64,000 bases of DNA from Aegilops tauschii subsp. strangulata (GCF_002575655.3 NC_053037.3:142859207-142923206); one strand, 5' to 3'. Counted from the first letter of the stretch, positions 29,973 to 43,303 are shown. Made by a program: numbers and translations. The notes: generated by a model not told the origin, from the sequence alone.

Positions 29973-32047
29973 ATAGCTCAAGATAATACTAAATTATGTG
30001 AATTTTCCAATACCAACAACAATGATTTTATTAGCACTCTGATTGCTCCTATTACCGATGCTGAATCTTATGAATTTAATGCTGCTTTGTTGAATCTTGT
30101 CATGAAAGATCAATTTTCTGCCCTTCCTAGTGAAGATGCCGCTACCCATCTAAACAACTTTGTTGATTTGTGTGATATGCAAAAGAAGAAAGATGTGGAT
30201 AATGATATTGTTAAATTGAAGCTATTTCCGTTTTCGCTTAGAGATCGTGCTAAAACTTGGTTCCCTTCTTTGCCTAAAAATAGTATTGATTCATGGAATA
30301 AGTGCAAAGATGCTTTTACCTCTAAGTATTTTCCTCCCGCTAAGATCATCTCTCTTAGAAACGATATTATGAATTTTAAGCAACTTGATCATGAGCATTT
30401 TGCACAAGCTTGGGAGAGGATGAAATTAATGATACGTAATTGCCCTACACATGGTTTGAATCTATGGATGATTATACAAAAAAATTATGCCGGTTTGCTT
30501 CTAGAAATCTTTTAGATTCGGCCGCAGGGGGCACTTTTATGGAAATCACTTTAGGATAAGCTACTAAACTCCTAGATAATATTATGGTTAATTATTCTCA
30601 ATGGCACACCGAAAGATCCACTAGTAAAAAGGTTAATGCAATTGAAGAGATTAATGTTTTGAGTGGAAAGATGGATGAACTTATGGAATTGTTTGCTAAT
30701 AAGAGTGTTTCTTCTGATCCTAATGATATGCCTTTGTCCACTTTGATTGAGAATAATAATGAATCTTTGGATGTGAATTTTGTTTGTAGGAACAACTTTG
30801 GTAATAACGCGTATAGAGGAAACTTTAATTCTAGACCGTTCCCTAGTAATTCCTCTAATAATTATGGTAATTCCTACAAAAACTCTTATGGAAATTTTAA
30901 TAAGATGCCCTCTGATTTTGAGACTAGTGTTAAAGAATTTATGAATTCGCAAAAGAATTTCAACGCTTTGCTTGAAGAAAAATTGCCTAAGATTGATGAG
31001 TTGGCTAGGAACGTGGATAGAATTTCCCTTGATGTTGATTCTTTGAAACTTAGATCTATTCCACCTAAGCATGATATCAATGAGTCTCTCAAAGCCATGA
31101 GAACTTCCATTGATGAGTGCAAAGAAAGAACCGCTAGGATGCATGCTAAAAAAGGTTGCTTTGTGAAAGTGTGTTCTTCCAGTTTTCATGATAATAATGA
31201 TGAAGATCTAAAAGTGATTGATGTGTCTCCTATTAAATCTTTGTTTTCCAATATGAATCTTGATAAAGATGGGACTGGAGATGAGTCAACTTTAGTTAAA
31301 AGGCGTCCCAATGATTCGGAGTTTTTAGATCTTGATGCTAAAATTAATAAAAGTGGGATTGAAGAGGTCAACACTTTACATAGCAATGAACCCACTATTT
31401 TGGATTTCAAGGAATTTAATTATGGTAATTGCTCTTTAATAGATTGTATTTCCTTGTTGCAATCTGTGTTAAATTCTCCTCATGCTTATGATCAAAATAA
31501 AGCTTTTACTAAACATATCGTTGATGCTTTAATGCAATCCTATGAAGAAAAGCTTGAGTTAGAAGTTTCTATCCCTAGAAAACTTTATGATGAGTGGGAA
31601 CCTACTATTAAAAGTAAGATTAAAGATCATGAATGTTATGCTTTATGTGATTTTGGTGCTAGTGTTTCCACGATTCCCAAAACTTTGTGTGATGTGTTAG
31701 GTTTCCGTGAATTTGATGATTGTTATTTAAATTTGCACCTTGCGGATTCCACCATTAAGAAACCTATGGGAAAAATTAATGATGTTCTTATTGTTGTAAA
31801 TAGGAATTATGTGCCCGTAGATTTCATTGTTCTTGATATAGATTGCAATCCTAGATGTCCTATTATTCTTGGTAGACCTTTCCTTAGAACGATTGGTGCA
31901 ATTATTTACATGGAAGAAGGAAATATTATATTCCAATTTCCGTTAAGGAAAGGCATGGAACACTTTCCTAGAAAGAAAATTAAATTACCTTATTATACTA
32001 TTATGAGAGCCACATATGGATTGCATACCAAAGATGATAATACCTAG
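29973..32047 (+). pseudogene. Gag-protease of the Athila-like element, start lost and frame broken
   Basis: The frame begins where family members have ATG GCT CAA; here it is ATA at 29973-29975. Residues up to 30515 form the gag core (LRDRAKTWFPSLP, ISLRNDIMNFKQLDHE, MKLMIRNCPTHGL). A small deletion near 30495-30505 shifts the frame, and TAA at 30557-30559 interrupts the new frame. The frame is then open from 30560 to TAG 32045-32047. This part holds an Asn/Ser-rich linker (30790-30900) and an aspartic protease with CDFGASVSTIP (Asp at 31649) and ILGRPFLRT. It ends YGLHTKDDNT. A 1500-base intact frame in an old copy suggests the break is recent relative to the LTR divergence, or that chance spared it. 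No RT follows. Confidence 0.88.
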
Positions 32048-33057
32048 ATCTATTCTTGCTTTATGCCTAGCTAGGGGCGTTAAACGATAGCGCTTGTTGG
32101 GAGGCAACCCAATTTTATTTTTGTTCCTTGCTTTTTCTTCCTGTTTAGTAATAAATAATTCATCTAGCCTCTGTTTAGATGTGGTCTTATGTTTTAATTA
32201 GTGTTTGTGCCAAGTAGAACCTTTGGGAAGACTTGGGTGAAGTCTTTGCGATCTTGCTGTAAAAAACAGAAACTTTAGCGCTCACGAGATTAGCTGCCAT
32301 TTTTTACTGGGGAGTGCTTTTACGTTGATTATTTTTGCAGATGATTAATAGAAAAATTCCTCACGTCCACAAATTTAATTCAGAATTTTTGGAGTTCCAT
32401 AAGTATTCGTTTGTTACAGATTACTACAGACTGTTCTGTTTTTGACATATTCTGTTTTTCGTGTGTTGTTTGCTTATTTTGATGAATCTATGGCTAGTAT
32501 CAGGGGGTATGAACCATAGAGAAGTTGGAATACAGTAGGTTTAACACCAATATAAATAAATAATGAGTTCGTTACAGTAACTTAAAGTGGTGGTTTGTTT
32601 TCTTACACTAACGGAGCTCATGAGATTTTCTGTTTAAGTTTTGTGTTGTGAAGTTTTCAAGTTTTTGGGTAAAGATTTGATGGATTTTGGAATAAGGAGT
32701 GGCAAGAGCCTAAGCTTGGGGATGCCCAAGGAACCCCAAGGTAAAATTCAAGTACAACCAAAAGCCTAAGCTTGGGGATGCCCCGGAAGGCATCCCCTCT
32801 TTCGTCTTCGTCTATCGGTAACTTTACTTGAGGCTATATTTTTATTCACCACATGATATGTGTTTTGCTTGGAGTGTCTTGTATGATTTGAGTCTTTGCT
32901 TTTTAGTTTACCACAATCATCCTTGCTGTACACACCTTTTGGGAGAGACACACATGAATCGGAATTTATTAGAATACTCTATGCGCTTCACTTATATCTT
33001 TTGAGCTAGAAAATTTTGCTCTAGTGCTTCACTTATATCTTTTTAGAGCACGGTGGT
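32048..33057 (+). other. 3' non-coding region of the Athila-like element, left half
   Basis: AT-rich DNA without ORFs. The polypurine-like word TAAGCTTGGGGATGCCC occurs at 32711 and 32764, and again as the true tract at 48323. The region is collinear in reverse with 53350-54350 of the inverted element. It ends at the insertion point of the Tat element (flank gtggt at 33053-33057). Confidence 0.75.
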
Positions 33058-33595
33058 TGTCGTGGAATTGTCACGGCAGATGTCCTTGTGGAAGGACTTA
33101 ATTGCGGAGCCATTGCGACGAGGTTAGCTTAAAGGGGTTAAAATGGGACAAAGGCCACGAGGAAGTTTATACTGGTTCGGCCCCTTGCCGTGAAGGTAAA
33201 AGCCTAATCCAGTTGATGTGATATTGCTAGGGTTTCGATTACCAGGGAGTGAATACGCTTAGCCTGGCTTTCGATCAGTTGTTTCTTGCCCTAAGCCGCT
33301 GTCGGGTCATCCCCTTATATACACGGGTTGACGCCCCGTGGTTTACAGAGTCCCGTCCGGCTCATACAAACGTGTCCGGCTCGGTAACTTATCTTACATG
33401 CCTTACAACACAAGTCACATATACATGGCGGTTTATACTCACGGGCCTTAAGCCGCCTTTGGGTTTTGGGCCTTTGAGCAAGCCTATTACATGAACCGCC
33501 ATCTTCAAGATATTAACGGGCTTGGTTTATGAACCACCCTTGGGATAACCCGGCCCCTCCTGGGCGGGTCATATCGAATAGTCATATCCCCAACA
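33058..33595 (-). repeat. 3' LTR of the Tat element (left copy, 538 bp)
   Basis: On the minus strand it starts TGTTGGGGATATGACTATTC and ends CCACGACA. Outside it on the element's side, ATCAACCTGGGGCCTAA (minus strand, 33596-33612) is the purine-rich priming tract. Confidence 0.92.
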
Positions 33596-33873
33596 TTAGG
33601 CCCCAGGTTGATTTGAACTTGTTCACGTCAATCTTTAACACTTAGAAAAAATCCTTCTTCATCTTCCTGTGAAATATTGTAACCCGCCATGACGCCACCT
33701 CCTGAAATTGCGGTAACCCGCCATGACGTCACCTGTTATTAATACCACATACAACCCAAATCTTAATAAATCTTCTTTTTTAATGAACCTCTGAAAATCG
33801 AAGCGCTCACGCCATCACATATCCATTTCCTTGTCTCCTCGATTCCCGCGCCTACCACTTATCCTTCCAGTCC

Positions 33874-33881
33874 TATAAATA
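33874..33881 (+). promoter_or_regulatory. TATA box of the antisense gene (TATAAATA)
   Basis: CCTATAAATAAGG at 33872 is followed by a C/T-rich leader (33895-34064) and a GTAAGC donor, exactly as in an ordinary grass gene. It is outside the LTR, so the antisense gene has its own promoter. Confidence 0.75.
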
Positions 33882-34064
33882 AGGCCACGGGTCCTCTTTC
33901 CATTCTCCCCCTTTGCCTTCTCGTCTACATCTTTCTCCTTGCAACGCTCCAGCGCGCCCGAGCTCCGCCGCCGTCGACCTTCGTCCACTGCCTCAACTCC
34001 GACCGCTGCATCGCCCTAAATGAACCAGAACGCCACGGCGCCCCTCCGCTGTCCATCAACGTCG

Positions 34065-34558
34065 GTAAGCCTTCACCTTTCCTCTTAATAGATCTGTCTT
34101 AGGGTTTCCTTTTTCATCGGCGTTCATCACCGTTCCTCCTTCTCTTTCCTAGATTGCATAGCTTTGATCTGAAAAACAACACAGATCTTGCGCGGTAGCA
34201 GTTTTAGCACTTGTTTTTTGATATCAGAATATATCCCCATTGCAATAGATCTCATCTAGGCACCCCCACTTTTCTGCTGCCGCCACCTTAGGTTTAGATT
34301 TTATTTCCTTTTTCTGAACTGCCGCAGATCCAATCTTATAGCTACAATCTGTAAAACCTGTTTGTCCCAACACTTCATAAAAATTCACTCCTGCTAGATC
34401 TTAAATACCAGTGTTTGTCATGGCGGCTTACATCACAAGCTTATAATTACCCACATATCATTAGGCCCCATTTAAGCCGTCATTCTGAATATATAATGTA
34501 ACTTTTACTTCCGGCTTAATGAATCAATTTGAACCGGCAAAATTTTTCTTTCCTTTAG
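34065..34558 (+). other. Intron in the 5' leader of the antisense gene
   Basis: Donor GTCG|GTAAGC (GT at 34065-34066) and acceptor TTTCCTTTAG (AG at 34557-34558) define a T-rich intron of 494 bp, 11 bp before the ATG at 34570. A leader intron is usual for grass genes. Confidence 0.55.
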
Positions 34559-34569
34559 GTTTCTTCACA

Positions 34570-37500
34570 ATGCCGCCAAAGACAGTCACTTCATGTAACT
34601 GGGTTCCCTCCATTGTCACTGAGAACACATTCAGAGATTTTGTCAAAATTTGGTACTTGCCAGCAAAAAATGTCATGCACTACCGTGCCCCTGATCCAGG
34701 AGAAGAAAGACCTCGGCCAAAGGATGACGAAGTCATTGTTTTTACTGATCACATGAACCGGGGCTTCTCACCGCCCGGTTCTAAATTTTTCCGAGACGTT
34801 CTGCACTTCTTTCAACTCCATCCTCAAGACATCGGACCCAATTCCGTGTCAAATATCTGCAACTTTCAAGTCTTCTGCGAAGTATACCTTCAAGAGGAGC
34901 CCAGTGTCGAACTCTTTAGGGAATTTTTTTATTTAAACCGCCAAAACAAATTTACGAATGGACCCAGCTTGGAACTTGGCGGAATCTCAATCCAACGAAG
35001 AAGATATGCCATCTTCCCTTATGCTTGCCTGCCGAGTCACCCCAAGGATTGGAACCAGACATGGTTTTACTGCAAAGATACCTCTTCGGCTGACGAGAAT
35101 CCACTGCCGGGTTACCGTGTCGAACGCTTGGACCCAAAGCATAATCTTCCTTAAAAACTTACCACTGCCGAACGTGCAAAGCTTGCTCCCACCCTTGCAA
35201 AGGTTAAAGCTCTGCTAGGAAACGGGTTAACTGGCATTGATTTGGTTAGGTGCTGGGTTTCTTGGTGGATCATATCCTTGAGTCGTCGGCCCGGCTTAAT
35301 GTGTACTTACACTGGTGGTGTAAAGGATCCACTGCGCCACAACTCTGCGCAATTAACTGACGAGGGAATTAACGAAATGACCAAGTCCCTTCTGAATGAA
35401 GATCCGGAAGATTGCAGTAAAGTGGGTCTGAACCCTTTCTGCAAACTTAACCCGCCACCGGATGTGAGTCTCTGAACTCACTTGCTTTTACCTCATTATT
35501 CAAATACTTTATTAACTCAACCTTTGATGATCTTTACAGGTTGAATCCGACTTTTGGAAAAACAAATATGATCATGAAGCTGCCAAGAAGGCCAGGGCTG
35601 CCAACAAAGCCGCCAAGAAAACTGGCAAGAAAAACACTAAGAAGAATAAGAAGAAACCAAGCGCCTCTGATATGTTTGAACTGAATGACAGCTCTGAGTC
35701 GGAGGTAGCCCTTGACTCCCTTGGATCCTTTTTCAATCACCTTATTGACACATATTATAATCAGGATGACACGGGGGCCAGCCAAGCAGTTGAAGAAGAG
35801 GTAACTATTATTTCCTTCGGGTCAGAACCTTTGCCAACATAGGAACTTCGACAAGTAACCCGGAAAGTAAGATTTTCACACCCCTTGGCTCATTTAGATC
35901 CTCACTTTCTTTTGAAGCAACAACAGCATGAGAATCGGCGACAAACCCGGGCCAGTGGAGGTGAAGAATTGTCCTCCGGCTTACCGAACACTCCAGCTCC
36001 ACGAAAATGTCGAAACGAGGTTCTTCCGAACTTAAACTCTTTTTACCCGCTGGCGGGTCTCATTCGCCAACCACTTAACTCTACCGATTCAATTTACCAG
36101 GAGGTTTCTCGCTCTTCCTATGGCGACTCATCGCAGACCCAGCTGCCAGCTTTTAAAACTGCCCCTGGGTAACAACAGTTACTTTTGTTCTGTACCTCCT
36201 TATGCTTTCATAATTGTACTGACGTGTCACAACCCATGCAGCGGCCAAGCAAAGCCTAGTAAGAAGACAAAGGTGACCAAGCCGACTGAAGATCCTAAAG
36301 TCGTTGAACCGGAGCAGCAAGTTCCAGCACCAAATGTCTCTGAAAAGCAACCAGAAGACCCTGCCTATGATGTTCCGCCAGAAATTCCTGACCTCTCCGG
36401 CGACCAAACAAAACTCAATCCTCTAAATACTGAATCATCAAGCCCACTTAAACCGTCGGAGACTCATACTGATGACATTATGATCACTGGCACCGGTTTT
36501 ACAGAACCGGGAAATCCAGCTGTCTTGGCCAAGCACTCCTCCAAACAAGAGGTTATTGAAAGGTGGAAAGTGAGGTTTGATGTCTCCCATTATGCACAAT
36601 TGAGCAACAGTGAAGTACTCTCTGGCTACGTAATCCAAGTACACTCCAGCCGCGATCTTGAAATCGATATGGTGAAGCAGATGCATCAGAAACATGAGGT
36701 ACGAATTCCTGCTTAAATAAGTTACATCCACCTTGCCAGCCCCCAAGTCTACTGGGTATGATTAATTTAAATATACTGTAGACTTTAGAAGAATCATGAA
36801 CATCTTTGTAAAATCCTTCCAAGACCGGCTTTCTTCTTTATAATTGAACCGGATTCTTAAACAATTAACTTTGCCTCTGTAGCCCCCAAGGGCGGGTTTA
36901 ATCAGCATGAATGAGCCGGTCATGTTCACCATTGTTTATAAAGAGAGCTTACGTGTATAGCCCCCATAACCCAGCTGTGATTGTTTACGACACAACCGGG
37001 TTATCACAAAGCAATAAGGAGACACAAGCGATATGCATTAGCCCCCAAGTGCCAAGTACTCTTGCTTGCAAAGTGCTTGGGACTTACTGTCATGAACCGT
37101 TATATGAAAAATATTTTGGCAGGCATTAGCCCCCAAGTGCCAAGTGTTGTTGCTTGCAAAAGACGTGGGACTTATATTCCTGTAATCCGGATATGAATGT
37201 TGTTGCAATTTTTGTGCTTGTACAGGATGCTACTGCTGATCTTCAATCACAATTGTCTGATGCAAAGACCTGGCTGAAGAATCAAGAATCTAAGACCCGA
37301 AAAGCTGAGTCAAAATTCCAATTTAGCGTGGCTGAAACGGAAAAGCTGAAGACCAGTTTTGAGGCGGAGAGAAACACTTGGGCTGAAGAAAAGACTGCTT
37401 TGACGCAGCGAGCTGAAAAAGCGGAGGCAGCTCTTCAAGAGGTGAACATTGAGCTCACCGGTTTAAAACACTGTGTATCCCAGATGGTTTCTGCTATGTT

Positions 37501-38234
37501 TGGTGAGTCGCCTTTTTAAGCATCAAAAGTGAATCTTTTCCTTGATAGTACAAACCGCCTCTAACCAATCTATGATTTACTCAGGTCCCAGGAGCAGCAA
37601 TCTTAACCAAGATATGCTTGTCAAGCTCAAAGCTGTTTACACTCTTGTTGAACAGCTATACACTGGAGCTCGGCGTGCACTGGCCACAATTTCTCCAACT
37701 AATCAAGCACCTACTCTCTTGATAGATGTCTTGAAAAAACTTCCTGTGCTGCCTGCTAGGATCGACGAGATGAAGCGATCATCTGCAAGAGCCGGCGCCG
37801 TGACAGCTTTGAGCCGGGCCAAAGCATGGGTGCCAGAACTAGACCCGGCTGATGTAGCCACTGGATACCCAAGCTTAAAAGAATATGGTACTCCGTTTGA
37901 TCAAAAGGACTTTGCGGCTTGCGTGAAAGAAATACGTCCAATGGCGACTCTGATTGCCAATGACTCGGACCTTTCAAAGTACCATCCGGCTTATAACAGG
38001 GAGAATCAGAAGATGCCTACACCAGCTTATAGAGTGATGGATCTAATCCCTCCAATCCATTAGCATACTTTTGCCCCTGAAGTTAAGTCGTCTGAACTTA
38101 TAGATGATGAAGCTGAATTTCAAGCTTTATGTGGCATCGATTGGTCATCACCAAATTTCCAGACGGCAGAAAAGGACGAAGAACCAGAAAAGGATGATCC
38201 GGAAGCCTCAAGTCAGCAAGGCCAAGAAGAGTGA
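34570..38234 (+). pseudogene. Antisense spliced gene of the Tat element: PF04195-type domain plus coiled coil
   Basis: Coding exons read from splice sites: 34570-35463, 35540-36168, 36242-36698, 37226-37502 and 37585-38234. All introns are GT-AG and each join keeps the frame (phases 0, 2, 0, 1). The first exon carries the PF04195-type domain (PGSKFFRDVLHFFQLHP, NFQVFCEVYL, PSHPKDWNQTWFYCKD). Exon 2 is Lys/Ala-rich then Ser/acidic. Exon 3 has PTEDPKVVEPEQQVP. Exon 4 is a clear coiled coil (AETEKLKTSFEAERN, AEEKTALTQRAEKAEAALQE). The end is acidic (EKDEEPEKDDPEAS). Three in-frame stops, TAA 35152-35154, TAG 35840-35842 and TAG 38061-38063, break this copy; all could come from C-to-T change. The total would be about 960 residues. 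Function unknown. Confidence 0.8.
36699..37225 (+). other. Longest intron of the antisense gene, with internal repeats
   Basis: Donor GAG|GTACGA, acceptor TTGTACAG. Within it TTAGCCCCCAAGTGCCAAGT recurs at 37038 and 37126 (88 bp apart), with related TAGCCCCCA words at about 36880 and 36958, so it has grown by tandem duplication. Confidence 0.6.
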
Positions 38235-39596
38235 ACCGCCGGGCTGTTTATATATTTGATTCTTGGAAAAACACTTGATCTTATTTGGCTCATGGAATCA
38301 TGTAATAGGGTAGTGAAACTTTAATCAGCCGTGCCATCGTGCATGTTTCTGTTTTGCGCAATACTGCTGATCCGCCAGTTTAAGAAACCATCAGTTTATG
38401 CTTATGACAGCGTCAGACTGTTTATTACCTTGCACTCAAACAGATCACAAGTGCCCTGGCAGTTTACCGCCGGGCGGGTCATGATACCCAATTGAAGCCA
38501 GTGGGGACGGATAGTCCATAACCAAGGCCGGTCTAACCACAATGCTGACACAATTATTAAATAAAAATCGTACCTGTGGTGTGTGCTGAGACTGCCGGCT
38601 TATCAGCTCCACACAGTTAGAGTTTTTAGAGCTATAACTCTAAACATAAGATTATTATCCTCTGGCGACTTCGAGTCTGCCATCCTGGTGGGTTGCAGAG
38701 ACCCAAAGATGCTTCAAATATGAGACATAAATAGGGTAGCTTGGCCCAATTTGTAAAAACCAAATGGCAAGAAAAAATAGATTGTATAAAAAGAAAAAAT
38801 AAGAAATCAAAAAATTTGAGGCTTTTGCAGGCCGCCAAGCCAAAGTTTCTTCTTCAATGAAACTAGCTCGACGGCCACTGGAAGGTACGCGCTTTCAGTG
38901 AGCCGGTACTCACATTACCCAATCGACATTTGAACCCAGATAAGTTCAGGTCTTATTTAAAGATAGACTTATCAGGAGTACGCGGGGTCAGAGTAGCATC
39001 GTGCATCACAGGCCGATTTATCCAAGTTTAAGGAAGGCGGCTTATGAGCTTGGATCTATCCTGACTATCTGTAAGCCGTGCTCTCACATGATAGATCGGC
39101 GTTTTAACCTTAACAAGCTCAGGATCTTTGGTGAATACACCGTAAAAGATTGATTGTTAAGAGTTCGGCGGGTCAGTCAGGATTACCTGATGAAGAAGCA
39201 GCTGGTATACAGGTAGGATGACCCGAAAAGGTTATGTCCTCTTTGGTGAATACACCTATGTTGAACAAGATAACCTAGTCAAGAGGGTAGTAACACTATG
39301 TTCCCTTTGGTGAATACACCTATGTTTGAACAGGAAGCCCCCAAGTCACATACTTACGAGTTGTGTTTGTCGGGGATCTATGTTTGAGCTGTGTTGTGCA
39401 TCCAAACTCTCTTTGATCCCTGTAATATGGGCATCAAGCCTCTTAAGTGAACATGTAAGACGATGATAAAGACTCAGCTTCGAAGGAGTGAAACGACAGA
39501 GGCCCTGAATTATCAGGGATGCCAGCTTTATTATACTGTTTATAATATATACATCATCAAACTATGTACATCATGAGAGCCGGTGGCTCAAGTATA
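38235..39596. other. Spacer between antisense gene and pol of the Tat element
   Basis: No gene. CTTTGGTGAATACACC recurs near 39128, 39241 and 39304, showing short local duplications. The antisense gene and pol converge here, so both transcripts would end in this spacer. Confidence 0.6.
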
Positions 39597-42500
39597 TTAG
39601 GGCCAGAGATGAGCAATATTCCATGGCCGGCGGGTCTCCTCCTCCGATTTGTGTGAGTCCTTGTGGTCTCGAACGTCGATAAGATAGAAAGACCCATTAT
39701 GTAGATTCTTGCTGACCACAAAAGGTCCTTCCCAAGGCGGGGACAGTTTATGCATATCAGTTTGATCCTGGATAAGCCGGAGCACCAAGTCGCCTTCTTG
39801 AAAGGTTCTGGTTTTGACCCGGCGGCTGTGATAACGACGTAGGTCGTGCTGATAAATCGCTGAACGAGCCGCCGCGAGGTCATGCTCCTCATCCAATAGG
39901 TCAAGTGCATCCTGACATGCCCTTTCATTATCAGCTTCCACATAAGCCGCCACACGGGATAAATCACGATAGATGTCACTAGGGAGAACCGCCTCTGCTC
40001 CATAAACCATGAAGAAAGGTGTGTAACCCATAGATCTGTTGGGGGTTGTATTGATACTCCATAACACTGAAGGTAACTCCTCCACCCAACAGCCTGGCGT
40101 TCTTTGCAAAGGAACCATAAGCCGGGGCTTGATGCCTCGCATAATCTCTTGATTAGCTTGTTCCGCTTGACCATTAGACTAGGGGTGAGCCACGGAGGAA
40201 ACATCAAGTCGAATATGCTCTCATTGACAAAATTCTTTCATAGCACCTTTAGACAGATTAGTGCCATTGTCCGTTATAATGCTGTGTGGAAAGCCAAAAT
40301 GGAAGATCACCTTCTTAATGAATTGAACTGTCGTTGCTGCATCACACTTGCTAACCGGCTCTGCTTCAACCCATTTAGTAAACTTGTCAACTGCCACCAA
40401 AAGGTGGGTCTTCTTATCTTTGGACCTCTGAAAAGGCCCAACCATATCGAGCCCCCGGGTCGCAAACGGCCAAGTAATTGGAATCATCCTCAACTCTTGA
40501 GCCGGCACATGAGCTCGTCGTGAAAACTTCTGGCAGCCATCACATTTACTGACCAGATCCTCAGCATCAGCATGAGCCGTCAACCAATAAAACCCATGGC
40601 AAAAAGCCTTGGCTATGAGAGATTTAGAGCCGGCATGATGACCACAATCTTCTTCATGAATCTCTCGCGGAATCTTACAACCTTCTTCAGGAGAGACGCA
40701 ACGCTGAAACGCCCCTGTGACACTGCGATGGTGCAACTCCCCATTGACAATCGTCATTTACTTAGACCGCCGGGTTATATGTCTGGCCAAAATCCCATCC
40801 TCAGGCAACTCGGCCCGGGTCATGTAAGCCAGATACGGAACTGTCCAGTCAGGAATGGCATGAAGATCCGCCACCAATTGTACTTCCGGGTTAGGAATAG
40901 CAAGATCCTCCTCTGTAGGTAATTTAACAGAAGGGTTAAGCAGAATATCCAAGAACGTGTTAGGTGGCACCAGCTTACGCTGAGACCCTAACCGGCTTAA
41001 AGTGTCAGCCGCCTCATTCTTCCTGCGATCAATATGTTCAACTTGATAACCTTGAAGTGACCCGCAATAGCATCAACCTCTCGATGATAAGCCGCCATGA
41101 GTGGATCCTTAGAATCCCAAGTGCTAGAAACTTGTTGAGCTACCAGATCTGAGTCGCCGAAGCACCTCACCCGGCTTAAGTTCATCTCTTTAGCCATCGG
41201 AAGACCGTGGAGCAAGGCCTCATACTCAGCTACATTGTTAGTACAAGGGAACATTAACTGGAGAACATAAGAAAATGTATCACCTCGTGGGGAAGTCAAG
41301 ACAACTCCAGCCCCCGAGCCTTCCAACTGCCTGGATCCATCAAAGTAAATAGTCCAATATGTGTTTTCCGGCTTTTCCCCAGGCGTCTGCAACTCTGTCC
41401 AATCATTGATAAAATCCACGAGAGCTTCTGACTTGATGGCCGTACGAGGAACATACTTTAAACCATGGGGTCCAAGCTCAATGGCCCACTTGGCTACCCG
41501 ACCTGTGGCTTCTCTATTTTGGATGATATCCCCTAAAGGAGCAGAGCTAACCACAGTAATGGGACGACCTAGAAAATATTGCTTGAGCTTTCGGCTTGCC
41601 ATGAAGACCCCATACACAAGCTTCTGCCAATGCGGATACCTTTGCTTGGATTCAATAAGTACCTCGCTTATGTACTAAACCGGCCCTTGAACCGGGTACT
41701 CCTTGCCTGCCTCTTTCCTTTCCACCACAATGGCCACACTGACAGCCCGGCTATTAGCTGCGACATATAACAACAATGCCTCTTTATCAACGGGAGCAGC
41801 AAGAACGGGCGGCTCAGCCAACTGTCTCTTCAAATCCTCAAACGCTTGATTAGCAGCATCACTCCAAACAAAGTGATCTGTCTTCTTCATCATCTGGTAA
41901 AGAGGGATAGCTTACCCGCTGGTACACCAAAAACAAACTTTGCCGGGTTAAGCATCATTTTATAAACCCGGAGATTGTCAAACGTCTCCTTCAAATCATC
42001 AATCAGGGTCTCCTTCTTCCTAGATTTCACCACAATGTCATCTACGTAAGCATGAACATTACGCCCGATTTGAGTGTGAAGGCAATTCTGCACACACCGC
42101 TGGTAAGTCGCCTGGGCACTCTTGAGCCCGAAAGGCATAGACACATAGCAAAAGGCTCCAAATGGAGTAATGAAAGTTGTCTTCTCCTGGTCCTTAACTG
42201 CCATCTTGATCTGATGATAACCAGAATAAGCATCCAAAAAACTCAAACGCTCACAACCCGCCGTAGCATCAATGATTTGATAAATACGAGGGAGAGTAAA
42301 CGGATCAGCTGGACAAGCCTTGTTTAAGTCCGTGTAGTCCACACACATTCGCCAAGTGCCATTCTTCTTAAGCACCAACCCGGGTTAGCCAACCACTCAG
42401 GATGAAAAACTTCAACAGTAAACCCGGCCGCCAAGAGCCGGGCCACTTCTTCACCAATGGCCTTCAGCCTTTCATCGTTAAAACGATGAAGGAATTGCTT

Positions 42501-43303
42501 GACTGGTTTAAACTTCGGATCAATATTAAGAGTGTGCTCAGCGAGTTCCCCCGGTACACCCGGCATGTCTGAAGGCTTCCATGCAAAGATGTCCCGGTTC
42601 TCATGGATGAACTCGATGAGCGCGCTTTCCTATTTTGGATCTAGATTAGCACTGATGATGAACTGCTTAGATGATTTGCCAGGACAAAATCAACCATTTT
42701 AGTGTCATCTGCCGACTTAAACTTTAGTGAAGGAGCATGGTCTGTAGTTGGCTTTTTCAAGGACGTCATGTCCGTCGGGTCAACATTATCCTTGTAAAAT
42801 TTCAGCTCCTTCGTTGCACAAACAGACTCAACATAAGCAGCATCGCCTTCTTCACACTCCAAGGCCACCTTACGACTCCCATGCACTGTGATGGTGCCCT
42901 TGTAACCTGGCATCTTAAGCTGCAAGTAAACATAGCAAGGCCTCGCCATAAATTTAGCATAAGTCGGCCGCCCAAACAGAGCATGGTAAGGGCTTTTGAT
43001 TTTAACCACTTTGAAGGTTAGGGTCTCAGATCTATAATCATGCTCATCTCCAAAAGCGACCTCCAACGATCTCTTACCCACTGGATACGGTGACTTACCA
43101 GGCACTACACCGTGAAAAACGGTGTTTGACGGCTTAAGATTTTTATCGGTCAGCCCCATGCGAAGGATGGTTTCATAATAAAGTATATTAATGCTGCTGC
43201 CTCCATCCATGAGTACCTTAGTAAATTTATAGCCCCCCAACCTGAGGCGCCACCACCAGAGCCAAGTGACCCGGATTGTCAACCCGGGGCGGGTGATCCT
43301 CAC
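39597..43303 (-). pseudogene. Pol of the Tat element: protease, RT, two RNase H domains, integrase; many breaks
   Basis: Minus-strand domains in order: protease with VLMDGGSSIN (Asp near 43207); reverse transcriptase 42378-41890 with the YVDD box at 42037-42048; RNase H, 41893-41480, degenerate; a second RNase H, about 41362-41050, with YFDGS, AEYEALLHG and GDSDLV, the archaeal-type copy known in Tat/Ogre elements; integrase with HHCC finger (40690-40560), catalytic Asp residues in GLDMVGPF and ITDNGTN, and a C-terminal part ending IAHLWP at 39597. Breaks: frame changes near 42640, 41890 and 41000; in-frame stops at 41675-41677, 40758-40760, 40221-40223 and 40179-40181. No active enzyme can be made. 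Confidence 0.9.

Noticed and set aside
30572..31189. Minus-strand ORF of 205 aa opposite the Athila-like gag
   Set aside because: Shadow of the long sense frame; residues are Ile/Phe/Arg-rich as expected from antisense of Asn/Lys/Glu codons.
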